From a virus: 59,944 nt of DNA. The position numbers were made by a program, and so were the translations under genes. The notes beneath the pieces were generated by a model. It saw only the letters and a program-made list of their open reading frames with translations, had not been told where the DNA came from and did not search any database. Location: positions 1 through 59,944 of the IMG/VR virus record IMGVR_UViG_3300043661_000028. The stretch is one strand, 5' to 3'. Of the stretch, positions 1 to 7,052 are shown in pieces (the first letter of the stretch is position 1; each line of letters begins with the position of its first letter).

Positions 1-252
1 CCCCGAGCTGGCCCCCGAGCTGGACCCTGAGCTGGCCCCCGAGCTGGCCCCAGAGCTGGCCCCAGAGCTGGTCCCTGAGCTGGTCCCTGAGCTGGCCCCC
101 GAGCTGGTCCCTGAGCTGGCCCCCGAGCTGGCCCCAGAGCTGGCCCCAGAGCTGGTCCCTGAGCTGGTCCCTGAGCTGGTCCCCGAGCTGGCCCCTGAGC
201 TGGCCCCTGAGCTGGCCCCCGAGCTGGCCCCAGAGCTGGCCCCAGAGCTGGC
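1..252. repeat. 12-bp tandem repeat array (21 units)
   Basis: Twenty-one consecutive 12-bp units share an invariant GAGCTG core followed by gcc/gtc/gac and ccc/cca/cct. The period is in phase with the leftward gene, so unit gain or loss would keep its frame open. The other strand is also open across the array (Pro-Glu-Leu-x) until a stop at about 286-288, but it has no start here and is taken as a shadow. Confidence 0.95.
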
Positions 253-481
253 TGATGACGGTGGCGGCGTAGATGCAGCCGAGGGGTGAGTCCATCCAGA
301 TCGTCAGGAGCGGCGCGGGCAGGCCGTGGACGTCGTAAAGGCGCTGTACGGCAGCGGTGGCGGTGTCGCGGCCGGGCTGGCGGAGGGACAGGGCGGTGGT
401 CATCCACTTGTCGCGGGTGGCGGTGATGCGGCCGAGGTCGGCGGTGGTGAGGGTGCCCGTGTAGCTGGCGGTGGCGGTCAT
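1..481 (-). CDS. QLxx-repeat protein, 3' end outside window
   Basis: The leftward gene starts at ATG 481-479, overlapping the stop of the upstream gene by ATGA, and runs off the left edge. The first ~77 residues form a compact domain ending in MDSPLGCIYAATVIS. Next come at least 21 four-residue units QL(W/R/G)(G/D/V), each coded by a 12-bp unit built on CAGCTC. The repeat resembles the repetitive tails of actinobacterial DUF6745-like proteins, but I am not certain of the family. No catalytic motif is visible. The periodic Leu and Trp/Arg residues suggest an elongated solenoid or binding surface (inference). Confidence 0.7.
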   Translation of the reverse strand, partial: MTATASYTGTLTTADLGRITATRDKWMTTALSLRQPGRDTATAAVQRLYDVHGLPAPLLTIWMDSPLGCIYAATVISQLWGQLWGQLGGQLRGQLRGQLGDQLRDQLRDQLWGQLWGQLGGQLRDQLGGQLRDQLRDQLWGQLWGQLGGQLRVQLGGQLG

Positions 482-816
482 GGGTGCCGGGTCCTTTCTG
501 GCGTGGTTTTCCAGCCGCGGACGATGCTGATGAAGTCGCGCGTTTCGCCGGGCGTGAGCTTGTCGCCGTCGTGGGGCCGCCCGGGGATGCGGCGGGCGGC
601 GCGGGCGACCAGGTAGCGGGCGTGACGTGCCGGGTGCCGGGCGGCGCGCAGGATGCGGACGGCGAGGATGAGGATGAGGGTCCAGGTGATGAGGGCGCGG
701 ATGGCGGCGGCGCGGCGGAGGCGGGCGGTCCGCTCGTGGCCGGCCAGGATGCTGGCGGCGTAAGCGCCGCAGCCGGCGAGGGTGAGGATGACGGCGGCCC
801 AGGCGGCGATGATCAT
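478..816 (-). CDS. small membrane protein
   Basis: A 112-residue protein. Residues 1-25 form a hydrophobic segment (MIIAAWAAVILTLAGCGAYA), and a second segment lies near residues 40-56 (ALITWTLILILAVRIL). A basic, Arg/Ala-rich tail follows, probably cytoplasmic. It overlaps both neighbours by 4 bp (ATGA), so it is translated as part of the leftward operon. No family recognised. Confidence 0.65.
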   Translation of the reverse strand: MIIAAWAAVILTLAGCGAYAASILAGHERTARLRRAAAIRALITWTLILILAVRILRAARHPARHARYLVARAARRIPGRPHDGDKLTPGETRDFISIVRGWKTTPERTRHP

Positions 817-1022
817 GACGCGCCGCCCTGCGTGCCCGCTTCCCAGCAGGCGGACACGAACAGCGCCGCGAATTCCTCGGCCAGCGACGCCGGCAGTCTC
901 ACGCCGTCGGCCGACAGCCAGCCGCCGATGTAGATCGCGACGGTGCCGTAGTCGACGCCGACGCTGATGATGCCGTCGTCGGTGTCGATGTGCCCGGTCT
1001 CGCGGACGTGCGGGTCAGCCAT
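813..1022 (-). CDS. hypothetical protein (69 aa)
   Basis: Acidic 69-residue protein with a beta-rich start (DGIISVGVDYGTVAIYIGGW) and a helical second half (LPASLAEEFAALFVSACWEA). It sits in the overlapping leftward gene chain, sharing 4 bp with the downstream gene and 8 bp with the upstream one. No family recognised. Confidence 0.65.
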   Translation of the reverse strand: MADPHVRETGHIDTDDGIISVGVDYGTVAIYIGGWLSADGVRLPASLAEEFAALFVSACWEAGTQGGAS

Positions 1023-1233
1023 TGACGGCCTCCCAGATCCACGGCTCGCCGGGATTCTTGGTGCGCTGCACGAGACCTTTTCGCTCCATCTGTTCGAGCG
1101 TGGCGCGAATCGCGGCGACGTTTCTGCGCGACGTGCTCTGGCCCAGCGTCACCGCCAGGTCGCAGGCACTCTGCGGGCGCCCCCTGAGCGCGTCGAGCCA
1201 GGCGGGCGTCAGGCCGTCATAGTGGTCACTCAT
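1015..1233 (-). CDS. small winged-helix-like protein
   Basis: 72 residues. The middle (SACDLAVTLGQSTSRRNVAAI, then RATLEQMERKGLVQR) matches the pattern of a winged helix: a helix pair followed by a short wing ending in GLVQRT. It could bind DNA as a small regulator of the phage (inference). It overlaps both neighbours by 8 bp in the leftward operon. Confidence 0.65.
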   Translation of the reverse strand: MSDHYDGLTPAWLDALRGRPQSACDLAVTLGQSTSRRNVAAIRATLEQMERKGLVQRTKNPGEPWIWEAVNG

Positions 1234-1624
1234 CGCACGCCACCCGGTGCCCGGCTGCGGTGGTCAGGTACCCGCACCGGCCGCAGCGGCTGGCCGGCGT
1301 TACGGGGGGGGGCGCAGGTGCCGGCCCCGGCTCGGGGACTGCGGCCAGCGCGGCCAGCTCGTCGCCGTCCGGGGGGTCCCATCCGGTGCCGGGGCCGACG
1401 CAGTTCGCCCCGGTGCGCTCGGCGGCCAGCGCGGCCAGCCGGGCGTCTGCCTGGGCGCGGGCGCGCTCCATCTCGGCGTTCACCGCCCGGTGCCGTTCGC
1501 GGGCCGCGATCACCGCTGGCGGCTCCTGACGGCCGCGGGAGGGGTCGTAGAACTTCGGCGGCCGGGTGTCGCTGGCGCGGGTCATGGCGGACCGGCCGTC
1601 CCCTGCAACGCGCGGCTCAGTCAT
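1226..1624 (-). CDS. zinc-ribbon tailed hypothetical protein
   Basis: 132 residues: a helical, Arg/Ala-rich first part (about 35-70), a Pro/Ala linker, then a C-terminal CGRCGYLTTAAGHRVACDE that looks like half of a zinc ribbon (CxxC then C). It overlaps the upstream gene by 8 bp. No enzymatic motif and no recognised family. Confidence 0.6.
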   Translation of the reverse strand: MTEPRVAGDGRSAMTRASDTRPPKFYDPSRGRQEPPAVIAARERHRAVNAEMERARAQADARLAALAAERTGANCVGPGTGWDPPDGDELAALAAVPEPGPAPAPPPVTPASRCGRCGYLTTAAGHRVACDE

Positions 1625-1889
1625 CGCCGTCTCCTAGCTGCTTCTCCCACTTGGCGATCTGGACCTGGCCGACGCGGGCGCGGTACCCGTCGCTGACCTG
1701 GCAGAACCGGCCGAGCATGTCGCGGGCCAGGGCCTCGAGCGCGTCGATCCTGGCGGCGGCGTGGTTCACGGCGTCGATGCAGAGCGCCACTTCGGCGAGC
1801 ATGCGGTATTCGCAGCGCTCGTCACTCTCCGACTCGCAGGCGGCCTCGTACAGCACGTCTCCCGCGGTGATCTGCTCGTGCTCAGGCAT
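1617..1889 (-). CDS. hypothetical protein (90 aa)
   Basis: ATG at 1889-1887, overlapping the end of the upstream gene by 8 bp. The start was chosen there because longer reading in this frame only shadows that gene. The product is acidic and helical, with four Cys (EAACES, DERCEY, ALCIDA, RFCQVS) and a long predicted helix over residues 28-62. Function unknown. Its coupling to the next gene suggests a shared role in recombination or replication (inference). Confidence 0.65.
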   Translation of the reverse strand: MPEHEQITAGDVLYEAACESESDERCEYRMLAEVALCIDAVNHAAARIDALEALARDMLGRFCQVSDGYRARVGQVQIAKWEKQLGDGDD

Positions 1890-3240
1890 CACTGTCGCCT
1901 GCCTGCTCGCGCCCGGCCATGTACTCGATGAGCTTCTCGCGGTCGCCGCCGAACCCTTCGAGGGTGTCGGCGAGCTTGCGCGCTTCGGTGAACGACAGGT
2001 TTTTGGTGGACCGGCCATCCGCACGGGGCCCGGTGAGCGGCGCGCGCCCGGTGATCGTCTCGGCGATCTTGAGTTTCTGCTCGCGGTCCGCGGTGGTGAA
2101 CCCGAGGCCGCCGAGGATGATGTGCAGGCTGGTGAGCTGGTCTTCGCTGGCCGACCCGGGCTCGTCTTCCGGCGCTTCAACAGAAGCGGCCGGACCGTTG
2201 GAATGAGGCTCTGTCGCTCCAACGGAACTTGAGGATTCCGGGTCCTGCGGCGGAGGCGGCTGCGCACCCCGAGACGGCGCGGCCCCGGCAGCCCTGGGGC
2301 GTGCTTCCCGCGCCGTGCGCTCACCAGCGGTCCTCCGCTGCGCCCCGTTCCGGGGCTCGGTGCGGGGCTGGCTTCGGGTGTCATCCTCCGCCGCAGGAGT
2401 TTCCGCGCGGCCGAGGTCCTCGACATCGACCGGGGTGGCCGTCTTGAGCAGCTCGCCGCGCTGCCGGATGCGGTTCTGGACGTGGTTGGCCTGGCGTGGC
2501 GTGCACCGGCCGTCGCGGGCGGCGGCGGCGGCTTCGAGGAAGATCTGGTTCCCGTCTTCCCTGGTGGTGAAGGTGAGCGCCGCTTCGAGGGCCTGCTCGT
2601 ACCAGGTCGGGCCGTCGTCCTGAGGCGCCGGGGCGCTGTCGTCTTCTTCCCGGTCAGTGAATATGCCCCCGGCGGCGGTGGCGTCGACTGTGGCGCCGAC
2701 GATGGCCCGCTTCTGGGCGCGCTTCATGAGGGCGTTCCAGTCCGCCCGGTACTCGCCGCGGTCCTTCCACTTGGTGGGGTCGGCTACCCGGCCGTACTGC
2801 TTGGCCCATTTCCGCTCGTTGTATTCGGCCTTGCGCTGGACCTCTTCGGCGGACTGCCAGAACTTGCTCTCGTCGTAGTCGGCGGTTCCCTCGCAGGTGG
2901 CGAGGGTTTCGCGAGTGCCGTCGGGGAGCCGCTTGGTGACGACGGCACGGTAGGTGATGCCGTGCTTGCGGCCGTCATCGTCGCGTTCGACTTCGACGCG
3001 GTCACAGGTGCAGCCGAGCTGGAACCACTGCAGGAGCTTCTGCGCGCCGGGCCGCCACAGGCTCTTCTCGTCGCCGTTGGTGCCGGGAATGTGCCCGTAG
3101 TCGACTCCTTCGCGGAGGACGGCTTGGGTGCAGGCGCGTACCTGGTCGTCGAGGGCCTTGGCCGACTCGGGTGTCATGACGATACCGGCCTGGTACTGGC
3201 CGATCCCGGCGGCGGGCTGGTAGACGTCGATGTCGGTCAT
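1882..3240 (-). CDS. phage recombination/replication-associated protein, possibly a strand-annealing protein
   Basis: 452 residues. Residues ~40-75 carry the motif VDYGHIPGTNGDEKSLWRPG followed by AQKLLQWF. I know this pattern (YGxIPGT..SLxKPGAxKLL) from many phage and mobile-element proteins next to recombination genes. Residues ~125-190 are Lys/Arg-rich (KAEYNERKWAKQ, MKRAQKRAIVGATVDA). A long Pro/Ala/Gln linker (~205-345) leads to a C-terminal helical domain (~355-452) of the kind found at the end of actinophage ssDNA-annealing and related proteins. The linker and tail suggest a flexible DNA-associated protein. I cannot tell RecT-like, Sak3-like or unrelated families apart by eye. Confidence 0.6.
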   Translation of the reverse strand: MTDIDVYQPAAGIGQYQAGIVMTPESAKALDDQVRACTQAVLREGVDYGHIPGTNGDEKSLWRPGAQKLLQWFQLGCTCDRVEVERDDDGRKHGITYRAVVTKRLPDGTRETLATCEGTADYDESKFWQSAEEVQRKAEYNERKWAKQYGRVADPTKWKDRGEYRADWNALMKRAQKRAIVGATVDATAAGGIFTDREEDDSAPAPQDDGPTWYEQALEAALTFTTREDGNQIFLEAAAAARDGRCTPRQANHVQNRIRQRGELLKTATPVDVEDLGRAETPAAEDDTRSQPRTEPRNGAQRRTAGERTAREARPRAAGAAPSRGAQPPPPQDPESSSSVGATEPHSNGPAASVEAPEDEPGSASEDQLTSLHIILGGLGFTTADREQKLKIAETITGRAPLTGPRADGRSTKNLSFTEARKLADTLEGFGGDREKLIEYMAGREQAGDSDA

Positions 3241-3243
3241 GGC

Positions 3244-3585
3244 CTAGTCCTTTCGCGCGGCCGTGTTGGTGGCGGGTGCGCCGCCCGTCTCGTCCGGCCG
3301 CAGGTTGTATGTCTGGTAGTCATCGCAGTAGCCAGGACAGCCGCAACCACCGCAGGCGAAACAGTGCTGGTGTCGGCAGGCGAAAAACCCCTGGTAGTCG
3401 TAGCAGTCCTCGTCGTGGGAGTGGTCGCACGGCTCGTAGTCGTCCGGTTCGGCCTCTTCGCCGGGCTGGCGGCAGCACGGCAGTCCCTCGAGTTCCGGCG
3501 GATGGTAGGCGTGCGGCTCGGGGCCGTTCGGGCAGTCGTCCCGGTAGGTGCGGCATAGCTGCTGTCCGTCGGTCGCGGCGGCCAT
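3244..3585 (-). CDS. cysteine-rich protein with YCDDY..YNLRP tail
   Basis: 113 residues with 13 Cys, most in residues 57-87 (CDHSHDEDCYDY, FFACRHQHCFACGGCGCPGY), so it probably binds two or more metal ions. The start is ATG 3585-3583, sharing one base with the upstream stop (TGATG). The tail YCDDYQTYNLRPDETGG recurs almost unchanged in the opposite-strand coding stretch at 21516-21599, so the two are related. Function unknown. Confidence 0.65.
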   Translation of the reverse strand: MAAATDGQQLCRTYRDDCPNGPEPHAYHPPELEGLPCCRQPGEEAEPDDYEPCDHSHDEDCYDYQGFFACRHQHCFACGGCGCPGYCDDYQTYNLRPDETGGAPATNTAARKD

Positions 3586-3818
3586 CAGTTCATCCCGCTG
3601 GCCAGGGCGACGGCGAGGTCGCGCCAGTCGCCGCTGCAGGTGGCGACCTGCGCGTACGCGCCCTCGTAGCCGTCGGCTTCGGCGGAGGCGTCCCGGTGGT
3701 CCGGGCATAGCCCGTCTGGGGTCTTGCGGCAGCCGGCGCAGAACCCGGTTTCGGTGCGGCGGGTGATGGCGGCTTCGGCGAGCGCGGCGAGGATGAGTTC
3801 CCGCAGCGGGATGGTCAC
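3585..3818 (-). CDS. hypothetical zinc-finger-like protein (77 aa)
   Basis: GTG start at 3818-3816, chosen because it overlaps the upstream stop as GTGA, the spacing used throughout this operon. An N-terminal helix (PLRELILAALAEAAITRR) is followed by CAGCRKTPDGLCPDH, a probable CxxC...CxxH metal site, and an acidic C-terminus. No family name known. Confidence 0.6.
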   Translation of the reverse strand: MTIPLRELILAALAEAAITRRTETGFCAGCRKTPDGLCPDHRDASAEADGYEGAYAQVATCSGDWRDLAVALASGMN

Positions 3819-4075
3819 CAGGTCACCCCGATTGCGTCGTTCCACTCAGCGGCGAGGCCGCTGTCCTGCGGCAGGGTGAGGGTGATGCCGCCGAGTGCGG
3901 TGGCGGCGGCGAGCGCGAGCGTGGCGTGCACCTGGGCCAGCGCGGTGATGCGCCCGGCCTGGAAGTGCATCGCGGTCCGCACCTCGTCGTCCCGGCTGGC
4001 GAAGATCGCCGCGTCGACTGACTGCGCGTCGGCGGCCAGGCGCTCAGCCCGCTGGTAGTGTCCCGGCCCGGTCAC
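3815..4075 (-). CDS. small actinophage family protein (GPGHY..AQVHATLALAAATAL)
   Basis: 86 residues with a GTG start at 4075-4073 (GTGA overlap). It begins TGPGHYQRAERLAADA and contains LAQVHATLALAAATALGG. This combination is common in small proteins of Streptomyces phages and integrative elements, to my knowledge without assigned function. The following two genes upstream begin with related sequence (NGPGHWREADLIL; GPGTGYSPREIAAAL), so three paralogues lie in tandem. Confidence 0.65.
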   Translation of the reverse strand: MTGPGHYQRAERLAADAQSVDAAIFASRDDEVRTAMHFQAGRITALAQVHATLALAAATALGGITLTLPQDSGLAAEWNDAIGVTW

Positions 4076-4323
4076 CGGGTCACCTCCGCGACCTGCTCGG
4101 CGTATTCCGGGTCGATCGCGGTCAGCCATTCGTGCCGGTCCGCCTGCGTCAGCCCGGTCCGGGTCATGGTCGCGGCGGTGAGCGCGGCCAGCCCGTGGCC
4201 TATGGCGCGGGCGAGCATCGACATCTCGTGCGGGCAGCCGGAGTGCGGGCAGCCGTATGAGCACGGGTCGGCGTCGCCGGAGAGGATCAGGTCGGCCTCG
4301 CGCCAGTGCCCCGGCCCGTTCAC
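4072..4323 (-). CDS. small paralogue with Cys cluster (83 aa)
   Basis: Begins MNGPGHWREADLILSGDADP, alignable with the start of the neighbouring gene at 3815-4075. It then has CSYGCPHSGCPHEMSMLARA, a likely metal-binding CxxxCxxxxC insertion, and ALTAATMTR in place of ALAAATAL. It overlaps both neighbours by 4 bp. Probably a member of the same small actinophage family that gained a metal site. Confidence 0.6.
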   Translation of the reverse strand: MNGPGHWREADLILSGDADPCSYGCPHSGCPHEMSMLARAIGHGLAALTAATMTRTGLTQADRHEWLTAIDPEYAEQVAEVTR

Positions 4324-4583
4324 GTCGCCGCCTGCGCGGGCTCGCTGATCTCATCGGCCTGCGCGGCGCCGGGCTGCGCCCGGGCGGCCGGGTCCGGGTC
4401 GCCGGCGCCGGCGAGGATCAGGCCGGCGATGTGGCAGATCCCGGCCTGGGCCTGCAGGGCCACCCACTTGGGCGGCTGACCGCCGGCGAGGCGGTCCGCG
4501 GTCAGCTCGGCGAGCCCGTTGAGGGCCGCGGCGATCTCCCGGGGGCTGTATCCCGTGCCGGGGCCGGGTGCGCCGCCGGTCAC
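4320..4583 (-). CDS. third small paralogue (87 aa)
   Basis: GTG start at 4583-4581, overlapping the upstream stop (GTGA). YSPREIAAALNGLAELTADR and KWVALQAQAGICHIAGLILA give two helices laid out like the middle of the two downstream paralogues, with an Ala/Gln-rich tail. Function unknown; tandem duplication within the operon is the simplest origin. Confidence 0.55.
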   Translation of the reverse strand: MTGGAPGPGTGYSPREIAAALNGLAELTADRLAGGQPPKWVALQAQAGICHIAGLILAGAGDPDPAARAQPGAAQADEISEPAQAAT

Positions 4584-5392
4584 GGCGCCGCCTGGCCGGG
4601 GGCGGTGCGGTCCCGGGTGTCCTGCGGTGTCTCCGGCCGCTGCAAGGGCAGGCCGGTGTCGCCGTCCTCGGGCCGGTACCAGGGCAGGTTGCCGGCCCAG
4701 CCGTGATTCCAGCCCCCTGGCGGTTCCCATTCACCGCGGTCGCCGATCAGGTGGGTGACGGCCTCGCGGTGGGCTTCGCCGATGATCGACCCGGCGGGGA
4801 GTTCCTCGCCGCGCTGCACTACCTGGTCGGCTTCGTCGACCCGGTAGCCCATGCCGCGCTGCTCGAGGTAGGCCCACTTGAGTTTGAGGAAGGTGTGCGC
4901 GGCGCGGAGCCGGTCGTTCCAGGGGATGCCGGGGCCGCTGGTGTTGACGGTCATGGTCCAGCCGTTCCCGGCTGCTGAGTGCGTCCGCACCGCGCTGGCG
5001 GCCGGCCGGGGCTGGGCGCGCAGGGCGGGGAGCCGGGCGGGCGGCGCGATGCCGCGCCGCTCCGCGTACCCGGGGGCCGGATGCCATGTGGTCTCGGCCC
5101 CGATGCCGGTGAAGTGCCCGTGCGGGTGTGCCTGCGGGGCGGCGGGACGGTCGTCCGGGGGTCCCCATCCCGTGGCGTCATAGTCACGGGGGGCGCCGTA
5201 GACGTCGGCCGGGTCGAGGCCGGCGCCGGACGCGCCGCCGAACGCGATGGTGGTGCCGTCCTGGCCGGCGGGGCCGGCCTTCTCGAGGAGTTCGGTGACG
5301 TCCTGGCCGTCGTCGGGGAAGTCGCCGTCGAGGACGGGCCTGCGGCCGGCCTGGCTGCGGTGGGAGCGGCGGCGGAATCTGGGGAATGTCAC
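4580..5392 (-). CDS. hypothetical protein (270 aa)
   Basis: GTG start at 5392-5390. The N-terminal ~130 residues are low-complexity, rich in Pro, Gly and Ala. The C-terminal half is ordered, with a long charged helix (RAAHTFLKLKWAYLEQRGMG, YRVDEADQVVQ) and a Trp-rich stretch (EPPGGWNHGWAGNLPWYRP). No known domain recognised. Two copies of a 13-bp repeat lie just upstream (5395-5443). Confidence 0.6.
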   Translation of the reverse strand: MTFPRFRRRSHRSQAGRRPVLDGDFPDDGQDVTELLEKAGPAGQDGTTIAFGGASGAGLDPADVYGAPRDYDATGWGPPDDRPAAPQAHPHGHFTGIGAETTWHPAPGYAERRGIAPPARLPALRAQPRPAASAVRTHSAAGNGWTMTVNTSGPGIPWNDRLRAAHTFLKLKWAYLEQRGMGYRVDEADQVVQRGEELPAGSIIGEAHREAVTHLIGDRGEWEPPGGWNHGWAGNLPWYRPEDGDTGLPLQRPETPQDTRDRTAPGQAAP

Positions 5393-5394
5393 TA

Positions 5395-5443
5395 CTGGTA
5401 GTCCCTTCGGTCGTTTTGCTATCCTTGGACCTGGTAGTCCCTT
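5395..5443. repeat. direct repeat pair CTGGTAGTCCCTT
   Basis: The 13-bp sequence CTGGTAGTCCCTT occurs at 5395-5407 and 5431-5443, a 36-bp step, directly upstream of the leftward gene starting at 5392. The copy nearer the gene includes AAGGGA on the leftward strand, a possible ribosome-binding site. The other could be a regulator site. Confidence 0.6.
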
Positions 5444-5475
5444 GGGGCGTCGTGTCAGCGGCGCCCCGTTTTTTT
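5444..5475 (+). terminator. intrinsic-terminator-like hairpin with T7 tract
   Basis: GGGGCG at 5444-5449 pairs with CGCCCC at 5462-5467, followed by G and seven T (5469-5475). The layout is that of a rightward intrinsic terminator, although the genes on both sides are leftward. It may block antisense transcription, or act on the leftward strand as a leader hairpin. Confidence 0.5.
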
Positions 5476-5480
5476 GCGTC

Positions 5481-5681
5481 TCAGGCGGCTGAGACCAGCC
5501 GGGTGATGTCCTCTGCGGGCCTGTAGCAGAGCCGGGTGTTTTCGCGCACCACGACGCGGGCGATGGCGGGAACTCCGTCCTGCGGCGGGTGGACGTGCAG
5601 GCCGGCGGCGTGACCGGAACCGCACGCGGAGCCGTCGCAGTCCACTTCGAAGGCGCTCAGCGGGAACTGGTTCAAGTCCAT
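5481..5681 (-). CDS. hypothetical protein (66 aa)
   Basis: ATG at 5681-5679, preceded on its strand by AAAGAAG, a reasonable ribosome-binding site. MDLNQFPLSAFEVDCDGSAC continues into a small beta-rich domain with GSGHAAGLHVHPP and ARVVVRENTRLCYRP. It lies downstream of the HTH gene and is probably cotranscribed. The two genes end in the same 14 bp (gcgtctcaggcggc on the + strand). Function unknown. Confidence 0.6.
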   Translation of the reverse strand: MDLNQFPLSAFEVDCDGSACGSGHAAGLHVHPPQDGVPAIARVVVRENTRLCYRPAEDITRLVSAA

Positions 5682-5700
5682 GGATTTCTTCTTTCGCGTC

Positions 5701-5988
5701 TCAGGCGGCCGGGACCTTCGGCTCCGGTTCGCTCTCGATGTCGTCGTCGCCGGTCCAGTCGCTGATGTCGCTGACTTTGACGGGCCTTGCCGGCGTCGAC
5801 AGGACGCGGGCAACCTGGCGCAGGAGCGGGACGCCTCGCGGATTCGGCGTTTTGCGCCCGGTGAGGTCGTAGATGCTCGACGGCTTGCAGCCGACCTTGC
5901 GGGCGACGTCGGTGACCAGGTATCCGCGTGCCCTGATCAGCGCGCGGATCTTCACCTTGTCCGGCCGGGCCGAGGGGATGTCTGGCAT
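5701..5988 (-). CDS. helix-turn-helix regulator (95 aa)
   Basis: ATG at 5988-5986. Residues ~10-60 form an Xre-like helix-turn-helix: VKIRALIRARGYLVTDVARK followed by VGCKPSSIYDLTGRKTPNPR, with KPSSIYDL as the likely recognition helix. It is divergent from the rightward regulator at 6195 and probably controls this intergenic region. A promoter with a TANNNT -10 sits so close to the start that the message would be nearly leaderless. The longer in-frame start at 6024 lies inside that promoter and was not used. Confidence 0.75.
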   Translation of the reverse strand: MPDIPSARPDKVKIRALIRARGYLVTDVARKVGCKPSSIYDLTGRKTPNPRGVPLLRQVARVLSTPARPVKVSDISDWTGDDDIESEPEPKVPAA

Positions 5989-5994
5989 GCGACG

Positions 5995-6030
5995 ACAGTA
6001 GACGGTACTAGGAGATGACGTCAAATCATC
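5995..6030 (-). promoter_or_regulatory. promoter with overlapping palindromes for the leftward HTH gene
   Basis: On the leftward strand TTGACG (6024-6019) and TACTGT (6000-5995) are separated by 18 bp and lead into ATG 5988 within 7 bp. The -35 lies in the palindrome TGACGTCA (6016-6023), itself inside GATGA...TCATC (6014-6018/6026-6030). This is consistent with autoregulation by the HTH protein. Confidence 0.55.
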
Positions 6031-6116
6031 TTCGGGGAATTTTCGACACCGGGATATAGCAGGAACTTAGAGGGAAGTTTGAGGGATGCGGCGTACGCTG
6101 GCAATTTCTCGCTACG

Positions 6117-6142
6117 ATGAGGTTGCTTGACGGCAACCTCAT
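6117..6142. promoter_or_regulatory. 10-bp-arm inverted repeat, candidate operator
   Basis: ATGAGGTTGC (6117-6126) and GCAACCTCAT (6133-6142) are perfect inverted repeats with the 6-bp centre TTGACG, itself a good -35 sequence. It lies between the divergent HTH genes and 52 bp before the rightward start at 6195, so it is a strong candidate for a repressor site. No convincing -10 is found at the right spacing. Confidence 0.6.
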
Positions 6143-6194
6143 TGCCGTTCACAGTCAGATACGGGGCGGTACTTCCAGGCGCAAAGGGGACACG

Positions 6195-6845
6195 ATGGCA
6201 TCAGGCCTGCGGCCCATAGAAGAGGCTCCCCCCGAGGGGCGGCGGCTGCTCGGAGTGCTCCTCGGGCAGCGCCGCACCGAACTCGGCTACACGCACCTGC
6301 CCGCGTTCGCCCGCGCCCGGCTGCCGCTGACGCCCTCGGGCAACCCGAATACCAGGCTGCTCGCCGACATCGAGAAGGCTTACCGGGACAACTTCCCCGA
6401 GGTCAGGCTGCGCCAGCTCGCGCACGCCTACCTGGTGGCCTATGAATCGCTCGTCGCCGTCGCGCACCTCCGGTCCCGCGCCCTGGTCCCGGTGCCTCCC
6501 GCCGGGCCTGCCGCTCCTGTCGTCCCGGCCGAGCCGCCGGGGTGGATGCCGCCGATGACCGACCCGGCCCGCACCGCCTCCGCCCGGCCCTACGCCGACC
6601 GCATCTGGGACCGGCTGCGGCTGCTCGCCATCCGCGGCATCACCGACCCGGACGGCACCCAGGTGTTCCTGCGCGCCGCCGCCGATCCCCGCGACTACGA
6701 CGGCATCGGCACTCCCGCCGACGCCAAGGCGTGGGACGGCACCGGCGAGCGGCTGGACCTGCCCGGCCGGGTGTGGCTGATCGCGGACATGCAGCGCCGC
6801 GACGCCGGCCGCGGCGGCTCCGGGACCGGGACGGCCAGGGCTTAA
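6195..6845 (+). CDS. HTH-type regulator with C-terminal extension (216 aa)
   Basis: ATG 6195 is preceded by AAAGGGGA; the longer frame from 6117 would start inside the inverted repeat. Residues ~18-80 (RRLLGVLLGQRRTELGYTHL, then NTRLLADIEKAYRDNFPEVR) look like a divergent Xre-type HTH domain of the actinobacterial kind. A Pro-rich linker (~100-125) leads to a second domain (ARPYADRIWDRLRLLAIRGI). It faces the HTH gene at 5701-5988 across a shared control region, an arrangement seen in lysogeny switches (inference). Confidence 0.65.
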   Translation: MASGLRPIEEAPPEGRRLLGVLLGQRRTELGYTHLPAFARARLPLTPSGNPNTRLLADIEKAYRDNFPEVRLRQLAHAYLVAYESLVAVAHLRSRALVPVPPAGPAAPVVPAEPPGWMPPMTDPARTASARPYADRIWDRLRLLAIRGITDPDGTQVFLRAAADPRDYDGIGTPADAKAWDGTGERLDLPGRVWLIADMQRRDAGRGGSGTGTARA

Positions 6846-7052
6846 GTCGCAGTAACGTCGCGGGCGGCGGGGGCGCGGGAGGCGCAATTGCGCGGCGGGC
6901 CGTCACTGATGGTCCCGGATCGCTTGCGCGGCGGCTGTATACCGGGTGGGATGAAATCCTGGGGATTGTCACGTTGCGAGACGCCCGCCGCGGAGCGATC
7001 GGCCTGGGGTCAGCCCCGGGCGGGCCTGGCCTGGTTCAGGGAGGGTGGCGTC
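6846..7052. other. 207-bp gap with 12-bp palindrome
   Basis: No supported gene. It contains the perfect palindrome GCGCAATTGCGC at 6882-6893. The frame open across it into the next gene lacks a ribosome-binding site and is taken as leader. Confidence 0.5.

Noticed and set aside
1-252. CRISPR array or intergenic minisatellite
   Set aside because: The units are contiguous 12-mers without spacers, in phase with an open gene on the leftward strand.
1882-3240. Firm call as RecT
   Set aside because: The YGHIPGT..SLWRPGAQKLL motif suggests a recombination-associated protein, but I cannot confirm a RecT fold without a profile search.
5444-5475. Terminator of the leftward operon
   Set aside because: The T tract is on the rightward strand; for leftward transcripts it would be an A tract before the hairpin.
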